This document shows, piece after piece, positions 10,742-19,200 of a DNA stretch of 23,980 bases. The position numbers and the translations under genes were made by a program. The notes under the pieces are model-generated. The model was not told the origin of the DNA and searched no databases. It saw nothing but the letters and a program-made list of their open reading frames with translations. Position 1 is the first letter of the stretch. Each line of letters starts with the position of its first letter. The stretch is from positions 1-23,980 of the forward strand of contig CAJNOQ010002511.1 in assembly GCA_905250885.1 (NCBI GenBank), in the 5' to 3' direction. Source of the DNA: Didymodactylos carnosus. Its lineage: Eukaryota > Rotifera > Eurotatoria > Philodinida > Philodinidae.

Positions 10742-10854
10742 CCCACATCCATGACAAATTAAAAAACCAAATACAGCATTTTGTAGCACTTGAGCAGCTG
10801 ATTCAAATGATGTATTGTTCGTTATATTTGAGCAAAAGAGGTTGAAGAAAAAAA
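10742..10854 (-). repeat. right arm of the perfect 113-base inverted repeat
   Basis: Exact reverse complement of 9515-9627. It ends in seven A residues directly before an ambiguous base (N at 10855), with a poly-C run 25 bases further on, so the local sequence quality is doubtful. Confidence 0.9.
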
Positions 10855-10879
10855 NAATTTTTTAAAAAACCCCGCCTTG

Positions 10880-10898
10880 CCCCCCCCCCCCCCCCCCC
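10880..10898. repeat. poly-C run of 19 bases beside an N
   Basis: Nineteen consecutive C residues follow CCCCGCCTTG, with an N at 10855. In an AT-rich genome this is striking and may mark a sequencing or assembly problem as much as real biology. Confidence 0.8.
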
Positions 10899-11259
10899 TT
10901 AATATTCAACTTTTAGTACTAAAAATAAAGTTGTTTTAAATTCATACGTTTCCATTTGTATGAAAGCGTCCTATGTAGGAAACAAAATTTTGCTTGCCGT
11001 TCTATTTAAGAACTGTCTACATAATTAGAACGGGCTGGATCATAACCCCACCATTTCAAGACCAAATTCCAAAATCCTTTTACCATTCGACGCATTAGAT
11101 TCACTCGATCCGACCACATAAATAGGTCTAAACGTTGAGTGCAGGGTGGTCATTTTTTCATAGAACAGGCGGACATCTGGTTTTTTGAGTTACAAAATGG
11201 TTTTCGTATAATATTGTCTTACTATATGTCAGATATTAATAAAAGTTGAATTCGGAGTC
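10899..11259. other. stretch without a recognised gene
   Basis: No coding frame is seen. Apart from the short TTGCCGTTCTATT match to about 9000, nothing is recognised. Confidence 0.4.
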
Positions 11260-11774
11260 GTCTGCAAGAGAGCAAAAATCTTATTACTCTACATCCCAGG
11301 TCAAAACCTCACGACCGTATACTATAGTATTACGTCAATCGTAAACCATATTACTTACACTGGAATACGACAGTGGTAACGACTGATGTAATACGTTGGC
11401 CGGGTTTACGTCAAAATACGAAATACTATAGTATACGTCAAATTACGTCTTCGTAATGTGACGTATACAACCGTATACGACGATCGTAATCATGGACATA
11501 GGATGGGAGAGACATGCAGCCATGAAACTTTCAGTGTAAATGAATATACAAGCAATGCAAGAAGAATATGTAATGAACAATGAGAGAGAGGGGAAGAATG
11601 TGACGGACTGAGAAATGAACAATAGGAGAGTGATATAATGTGAATGGAGAGAGTGGTATATGCATAGTAAGAGACAGATAAGTTATTGTTGGAGAGGGGT
11701 GACAGTGAATAGCCAGTAAGAGAAGAGGTCATATTTCGTTACAGGTGCAAGCAGCAACAGACAATTCGAATAAA
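11260..11774. repeat. dispersed repeat, copy 2 (interrupted)
   Basis: This is the second copy of the repeat at 7873-8177. It begins with GTCTGCAAGAGAGC and runs to TTATTACTCT at 11290, is broken by a palindromic element, and resumes with AGAGACATGCAGCC at about 11508, continuing apparently identical to copy 1 as far as GAATAAA. Copy 1 shows what the site looks like without the insertion (a 7-base TCCTGGA in its place). Confidence 0.85.
11295..11507. mobile_element. palindromic MITE, copy A, inserted in the dispersed repeat
   Basis: It starts CCCAGGTCAAA and shares long stretches with the element at 15021-15278: ACGACCGTATACTATAGTATT on the left and GTAATCATGGAC on the right. The interior is a long imperfect inverted repeat built of CGTAATACG and TATACTATAGTATAC blocks. 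It is about 213 bases, shorter than the 258-base relative, and its right end is damaged (GACATAGGATGGG instead of GACCTGGG). It has no coding capacity and would depend on a transposase supplied elsewhere. Confidence 0.8.
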
Positions 11775-12251
11775 AAGTGAGTACCGTGACCATATAAAAG
11801 CGTTAAAAAGGACAAGTCTTTCCTGCAGATGACGCTCAGTAGGCTTTAAGGATGGTAAGTCTGGAACACTAAAAACTACACTTTTAGATAGGTCAAATCT
11901 ACACATCGTTTGAAAAACGCATTTGAAGTTGACCTACTTTCATCTTTTTCATAATCTTACAGCATGTATAGCAGAACAGTTTCGATTGTTGTTTTCAAAT
12001 AGTTTTTAATTAGTTTTAATAGTTTTTGAAAAAGGAAAAAAGTTGTCTGTTCAATTCGTTTTGTTTTGTTAATATAATTTTAATTAATTTAATTAATGTT
12101 TGTTATTCACTGAAGAACATTGAAGTATCAGTTGAAACGTTTGAAATAAATAAAGAAATAGTACGAAGAAAAAGTAATTAATTAATATATATTAAAACAT
12201 TGCATCTAACTTCGTAATCATATCGAATTTCAAAAAATGTTGCAACTTTTT
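11775..12251. other. AT-rich stretch without a recognised gene
   Basis: Very AT-rich from about 11990 to 12190, with TTAATTAA-type runs. It lies just 3' of the minus-strand gene that ends at 12252 and probably includes its 3' region. No gene is recognised. Confidence 0.45.
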
Positions 12252-13102
12252 TCAAAATGCCATTTTGTTTCTAATCATCTCTAGTCTATATCCTATGTGT
12301 TTCACGTCTATCGGATTAACCATGTTTTTGCAAAATTCAGTTCGAAGTGGCTGTTGGAACCTTGAAAATTGAATAACATCGAGTCTTTTTGAAATCCTTG
12401 GAAGTCTTTGGGAATTTGTTAATAACATATTCTTACTCAGAATTCGATTCTCTTTCGAAAGAGGATAGATCTTGGCGTTTGCACCAAACCTTGTTGTAAT
12501 GGTGATGCAATCTAACGCTTTGCATTTTTTGTTGACGAAAATAACTATGAGAAGAATCTTAGACGACACAATCAGTTTGTTTGTAATTCTTACCTTCTCT
12601 TTGAATAGTAACATGAAAATAGTAACATTCATTTGCTAAATCATCATCTGTACAATTTAGTTATATTTGTATTATGGTGTTCCAGCTAACGTAAAGCTGA
12701 ATAAGCTAAAGTTTCTAGAATAAGTAAACTTTCAGCTTTATAAAATTCAATATTGTCACCATCACGTAAAAAGTGATATCGATTGGTATTATTTAAATAT
12801 AATGACCCTTCTGTTGATCTTTTGTGTAAAAGTTGTGTGTCATCTACCGGTTGTATATCTTTATATTTTGACGCTCTTTAATCTTATCCACCAAGTTTTT
12901 TTCTAGTAAAAATAAACATGTTTGATACTGATGATGATTATCGAACATATGTCGTTGACATCGATCGAAGGTTGTTAAAGATAAAAATGAATTGAAAAAA
13001 CAAAAAAATAATATGCTCATACGCATCTAGGTTTTAAAATTTGTTGACTAGAGAAGAAGAATCGTCATTCGTCAGTTTATTAAAATCAATGGTAGCGCTC
13101 GA
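12252..13102 (-). pseudogene. unidentified spliced gene on the minus strand (live 3' half, broken 5' half)
   Basis: Three exons join in phase on the minus strand: 12877-12691, 12647-12594 and 12544-12252. The introns are 43 bases (12690-12648, GTTAGC...TACAG) and 49 bases (12593-12545, GTAAGA...CATAG). Together they give about 178 residues ending in a stop at 12252. The second intron decides the frame: reading through it gives a longer open frame, but splicing restores a continuous sequence with the exon at 12647-12594, including DDLANECYYFHVTIQRE. Upstream, a coding-like frame (about 13026-12860, containing NLVDKIKERQN) is one base out of register with the 12877 frame, and another short one (about 13101-13036) ends in a stop. 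The product is unrecognised; segments such as LDVIQFSRFQQPL look like folded-domain sequence. It may be a pseudogene, or a gene with assembly indels, arranged head to head with CLPB. Confidence 0.55.
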
Positions 13103-13144
13103 CCTATAATACTTTAATCTTCCGGACGATCTGTTGTTTTATCT

Positions 13145-13208
13145 ATGCTACTTATTCATTTAAACTGTTTTCTTTCAAATATGATAGGACAGACTAGAGC
13201 TCAAGCAG
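13145..13208 (+). CDS. CLPB: candidate first exon of CLPB
   Basis: The frame opens at 13118, has an ATG at 13145 (a second at 13181) and ends in GCAG followed by the good donor GTAAGG at 13209. Its phase (one base over) fits the next exon exactly. The encoded start, [15 protein letters not shown], lacks acidic residues, as expected for a mitochondrial presequence. Weakness: N-termini diverge, so there is no sequence match to lean on, and another first exon is possible. Confidence 0.4.
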
Positions 13209-16200
13209 GTAAGGAAAAAAAGAGCATCATTACTTCCGCTTGAAAACAAAGTAAGATAAATATTCATCTCTTAGTGTTTTTAGATCACTGTCGTAAAACT
13301 ATGAGGATTAATATATGAATTTTTAAAAAACAAAATATGTTTCTATGGTCCAATAGTTTTATAGCATTTCATCTCACTTTATTCTAAAAAAGATGTGAAA
13401 AAACCTGGGCAGACATTTGCAAATTAGCAACCTTCCTATTTCCAGGTGTTTTCATTTGTTTCAATTCTGTCTCTCTAGTTTAGAAAAAAGAAATATATCG
13501 TCAATTATAAAATTTTATTCTTGATCCATTAATTGTTTATTATTTATATCTCACAATCGTCTGCGATCATCTTCATCAACTGCAAAACTTTATTTATTCT
13601 TGACTCTCGTAGCTCATTCAGTGACGTCGACGATCAAAGCTTATTTATCACTATCAAATATTATTATTAAGTACATATTTGGGAAATATTTAACTCAGTC
13701 ATACGCTAATTTAAGAATGAAAGGAGAATTAACGTCGCAAGGTAAAAAAAGCTTGTATTGCAGATCGTTTTGTTCTCCAGGGACCCAAGGGATCCAACAT
13801 CAAAATAGCAAACATGCAAAAAAACACAGTTCGGATGTGTTTTAAAAATAAGTCATCGTCGAGATTTCTGTACACTTCTTTAACCCTTTGGTGTCGGGAC
13901 ACGCATATATGCGTGTTGAAGTTTCTTATCATTGCTTCTATATAACAATAAAATTTGTTTCAAACATTTTCTGAAAGAAAAAATTTTCATTTTTTCAAAA
14001 AAACCCCGGCGCCTAAGGGTTAAAGTCAAGTTCTAGCTTCTCAGTCAACTAATTCACCAAACGTTTTCTATATTTTCACCCCGTAAATAAACGAAGAGGG
14101 CAAACAAAACCTATCAGTCAGATTTTACACATCTACCATCAATTGCAGTTCACTCATACACATATTATATTTCGAATCGTCTTGTCTTTAGAATGTCAGT
14201 TATTTGAAGCTGCACATTATGATAAATTAAATACATTAAAACGGTAAGAATCGATATTTCTCTCTCGTTGAACTCTTTCTTTCTCTATATTTTTTTATCT
14301 CTCTCGTTTAAACTTAAAGTTTAATAGAAATTTTATGTACAAACATAAATATTCGTCATCCATTAGGTTGGACCCCATTACATGTTGCTGTTGTTAATCA
14401 AAACTTAGAGTAAGTATAGTAAGGTTTCATTTATTTTCTTTGTTTGTTTAATATAAGTCGAACAGAAAAAGCTCTGTCCTTGAAGGAAACTACAATAATG
14501 TCTTTCGATGAGCCAAACCTTCAAATATCAACTTTTCCCACCCTGTACCTGATATTTCTTGTCCACAACAGCGAAAAAGATCATACCTTCGTGGAGTTCG
14601 CCTTTAATGACCAATTTCAAAGACTTTGAGTGTTATTTTCACTTTTGACACTTAAAAGGAGACAGATAGTTAGTTCAAGCACACAAGTATGCTTATCAAT
14701 AAACGAAGTCTCATCTACTCATTTTGCACAGATTTCCGAAACAAAAAGCAAAACAGAAATCTTTAGGGTAGTGTTAGGAAGCGTGCAAAAGAGGAGAAAT
14801 CTAGCTGCAATTAGCTATCTTCTGTCCACTTTTGACTTCTTGCACGTACTTAAGCCAACAGCAGACTGACTACCAATTAAGCGTCATATGAGACAATTGT
14901 TGTGACAAGATTAATCTTGTTTGAATTTTAGTTATTTATTTTATGAACAACTGTTCACGGGTATGGACTGACGAAATCGATGTGCCATTCTGGCGCAAGC
15001 TCTCACAGTGCTGCCATCGACCCAGGTCAAAGATTCACGACCGTATACTATAGTATTGACGTATTTAGTATTGTCGTATTTTGACATAAACCCGGCCAAC
15101 GTATTATAACGACGTTGCTTACGTTAAAATACGATGAAATACGAGGGTCGTAACGGCTGACGTAATACGTTGTCCGGGTTTACGTCAAAACACGATGAAA
15201 TACTATAGTATACGTCAAACTACGTCTTCGTAACTTGACGTATACGACCGTCAGGACGGTCGTAATCATGGACCTGGGTATGTGTCCAGCATTGACTCCC
15301 AGCTGAGTAGTCGCAACCTGTCGGTTTTCTCTCTTTAATCCTATAATTTTTATTTTGTTGTAGATCAGTCAAATATTTATTGTTAAAAGGTGCAGATCCC
15401 AATTTACCGGGTGAATATATAAATGCAAATGAAACGGCTAAATCAGTTTGGTATTTGTTAAAAGAACAAGGTAATTTTTCGATTCTGTGTCCTGAGAATG
15501 GAAAAAAAGGAGAACGAAAAATAATTATATCGTTCAATCATCATCATTTTCTTGTTCTTTTTGTCATACTTAGTACAAACTGCGCGTGAAGAAGAATTTT
15601 GTGATCGTTTACCATCATCTTCACGTTTTACAACATTTAAAGGTTTTACATGTTTACATTACGCTGTTTTAAATGGTAGCCTATCGATTATTCGTGTATT
15701 ACTGGATAATAATGCGAACCCATTATTAAAAACTGTGGAAGGACATTTACCATCAGCTTTTGCATCAGGAAAAGCCGGATGTAAAAATTTATTATTGGAA
15801 TACGAAGAAAAGGTTTGCAGTTGATCGTTTCTCATTCCCATTTACTGTTATACACAAAAACATGACTTTTTTTGGTGTTGACCCAAGGGGGAAAAGGCGG
15901 CTCCGGGAGCTTTCCGGAGCTTGACATGCTGAGCGATGCTCTGAGTGGCTCGTAGTGCCACGGATCAAGAAAACGGCCCTTTCCCGCAAACAAAACAAAA
16001 AGGTTCTGTCTGTGGGAATAGAATTCACGGAACAGAACACAATTGTTCCGTTATCAGAGAAAATTTCCCGCTAAAAGAACAGGATTGTTCTGTTTGGGGA
16101 ACAAGTTTTTATTAGAAGTGAAAAATTTTGAGCGAGCGATGCTCACCGATGCTAGGAAAGAAAAAGTCGCCTTTTCCCCCTTGTGTTGACCTCTTGAAGG

Positions 16201-19200
16201 TGATATATTACATCTATTTTCTGCCATCTTTTTGCTTTTTTAAAGGAAAGAAAACTTGTTGAAGAACGCATAAAATCTGATCGTCCTAAATTGTCATTAG
16301 AAATACGTCTAAAAGAAAATATTATTGGACAAAATTATGCTGTATCCACAGTTTGCGGTGGTAAGTTGGAGAAGAATGTTCGGTTTTGTATCATGTTTCT
16401 CTGCTTTTGTTTGTTTGTTTTGTAGCAATCAGACGTAAGGAACGTGGATGGGTAAACAATCAATCGCCATTGGTTTTCTTATTTCTTGGATCATCAGGGG
16501 TTGGTAGGTGCAGGAACGAGAGCGAACAAAACAATAATAAAAAAAGAGAAAGAACTTTTGGGTTCAGGTAGAAAGGGTGTGAGACAGAACTGATGGAAAC
16601 CAAAAGGTCGCGAATGAATCAAGGTCGTTTCCTTCACAATATTTCGAAAAAAACAAAATACGTAACTGGAATCGACTGCACTTCTTGTTTTCTTCAAATA
16701 TACACTTTCATCTCTTTCAGAATGTTTTTTGAGCCCCCATTACGTCCTTGCAAAACTGATAAAACTTTTGTCTCAGGCTTTTCTGGGTTATTGCCATTAT
16801 CACGTCAAAAAATTAAAAAACTCAAATTCTACCAGTTTTCAAAACAATAAATCGTCTATAAATTTTTGAATTTAGTCTGAAAATCTATCGTAAGTCCTGT
16901 CAGCTGCACGAAACACGTGAGAAGAAAGTTTTTTCTCACATAATTTGATTAAAAACCAGCCCACAATTCTGTTTGAACTAATGGTTTTGCAGAAAACTAT
17001 CACAAATTTTTTTCTAATATGCTATCCCATAAAATGTCTGACATTTTGATGAGACAGTTTTGAGCGGATATCAAAAATCCTAAATGCAGTTTTTTGCGTG
17101 CATTTGCTGTTTTCCTTTCTAAAACAAAGGGAAAAGAAATTTTCAGACTGTTTTTTCTCTGCCTTCCAAACTTTGAAGAGTTTATGTTCTTTGAAATACC
17201 GCAGGGTCTCTCTCTGATGAGCTGTGCCCATTACTTATCTAATCGGTGAGTATACATACTCTCTAACATGTTCAAGAACACACACTTGGTCAGCAATCAC
17301 TACACTTTTATTGTTCCATACCGTCTTGTCTCTTTCTGTTTCTAGGTAAAACCGAATTAGCAAAACAAATTGCCCATTATTCAAATAATGCTAATAATAA
17401 AAACAGTCAAAATTCTTTTATACGTGTTGATATGTCTGAATATCAAGAAAAGCACGCAATATCAAAATTAATTGGATCATCACCTGGATATGTTGGCTAT
17501 CAGGAACGTGGACAACTGACTGAATCATTAATAAAATGTCCAACAGCTGTTGTACTATTCGATGAAGTTGATAAAGCACATACAGATATCTTGACAATTA
17601 TGTTACAATTATTTGATGAAGTAAGAACGTGAACTGTACTGGAAAAGAATGGGTAAAAAAGGAGTTAATGTATCAGAGACATGATTGGCTTCTATTTGAT
17701 ATATCCATTTTATCGCCAAACTTTAGTAAGGAAATATACCGTTTTTGAGGGTTTTGTCGAAGTTTTAACGAGTCTCTTCCACCATGCCGCTGACACGCTT
17801 TTTAGTTTATAGATTTTAATGTAACTATTTTTCGATAACAATAATTTCGGGCAGTTTTTGCCATTTTTTGAGAAATTTTGCCCAAAAAGTAATTTTAGTT
17901 TATGACAAAAAGCCTTTTGTCATTTAAAATCTAAAGTATTTGTGTCAATATTTCCTAGATCTAAGTTCCATTTCTTTTGTTACAGGGACGTCTTACAGAT
18001 AATAACGGTACAACAGTTGATGGTAAACAAGCTATCTATGTTATGACATCAAATTTAGCTTCGGAAGAAATTGTTCAGTATACACAAGAATTAAGACAAA
18101 GAGAAGAAGAAGAAATAAAATTAAAACAACAACAACAGAATTTAACATCAGCAACTAGTGATGATCGTAAGTGGTTGAAAACAAGAGTGAGATTATCGTA
18201 GTCAGCCTTTTTTGACCTGTACTGTCTCTCCCGCATGCCACAGAATAGGGAGCACTCCGAACCAGGAAAAACAACAAAGTTTTAGCACCAAGAGAATTCA
18301 GAAACTTTTCTTTAAAAAACCTACTGAACTTCACATGCACTCTAGAAAATAGATGCGGATTGGATAAGGAGTACTAAAAAGTCTAACCTTCTACTGGTGT
18401 CAGTGACACGGAATTTTAATTAAGTCGTCCAAAAAAAAAGCTTAGCCATCTCCTTTTGAGCAGTGACAAGGGAGGACAGACGTATAGCAGCAGCAAAAAC
18501 ACCTATAAGGATCACCGTTGTATACTTCTAGTTCCTATACTTTTAATAAATGTTCGACTCCTGATGAAATCAACTAAAAAATCAACCTTAAAAGACGGAA
18601 AACTAGACAGGAATCCTTAGGACTGAAAAGCAGAGTGTCGAAATGAAAAGGAATCCGATCAGATTTGGAGAAAAACGCCGCTGGTGCTGCTAATAGACAG
18701 ACATTTCGATACATTTTTTCTTTTGAAACTGGTCGAAATTCCTAATAGTATATGTTTTCCCTTTAAAAGGAACAGAAGGTTCGAAAATTCCTTCACTTTT
18801 CTCGCCTATAGTGTCTAACGGCCGCCTTCAGCTTGTTTCACGAACTTTACTTTCTTTACGCACCTACGTTTGTCTGTCGGCTACCACGATTCTGAATTTC
18901 AATTCTGCTTTATTTCATGTGATAGACAGTATCGACGCTGCGACTGAGAAACAAAAAAGAGATTTGAAGAACGGACGGCGCATAAGTTTTTCATTTCTTT
19001 CAAATTAAACTCTGTTCTAGAAACTGACGTTTCTATAGACAATGATCACCAACAATACATTACAGTATCAAATCAATTTAAAGATAAAGTTGTTAGACCA
19101 ATTTTAAAGGTATAAATTCATAACTATTTCTCTCTCATTAATTTGACACTTAAGATTTTTCGTTTATTCTTTTCCTTTAAAGGAACATTTTCGTCGTGAT

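Noticed and set aside
12252-12632. The single 126-codon minus-strand open frame as an intact one-exon gene.
   Set aside because: Its first third is read-through of a 49-base intron. Splicing gives a better upstream continuation in another frame.
14444-14869. Two consecutive + strand open frames inside CLPB intron 4 as extra exons.
   Set aside because: The ankyrin reading continues exactly from exon 4 to 15364 without them, and they contain no ankyrin-like sequence.
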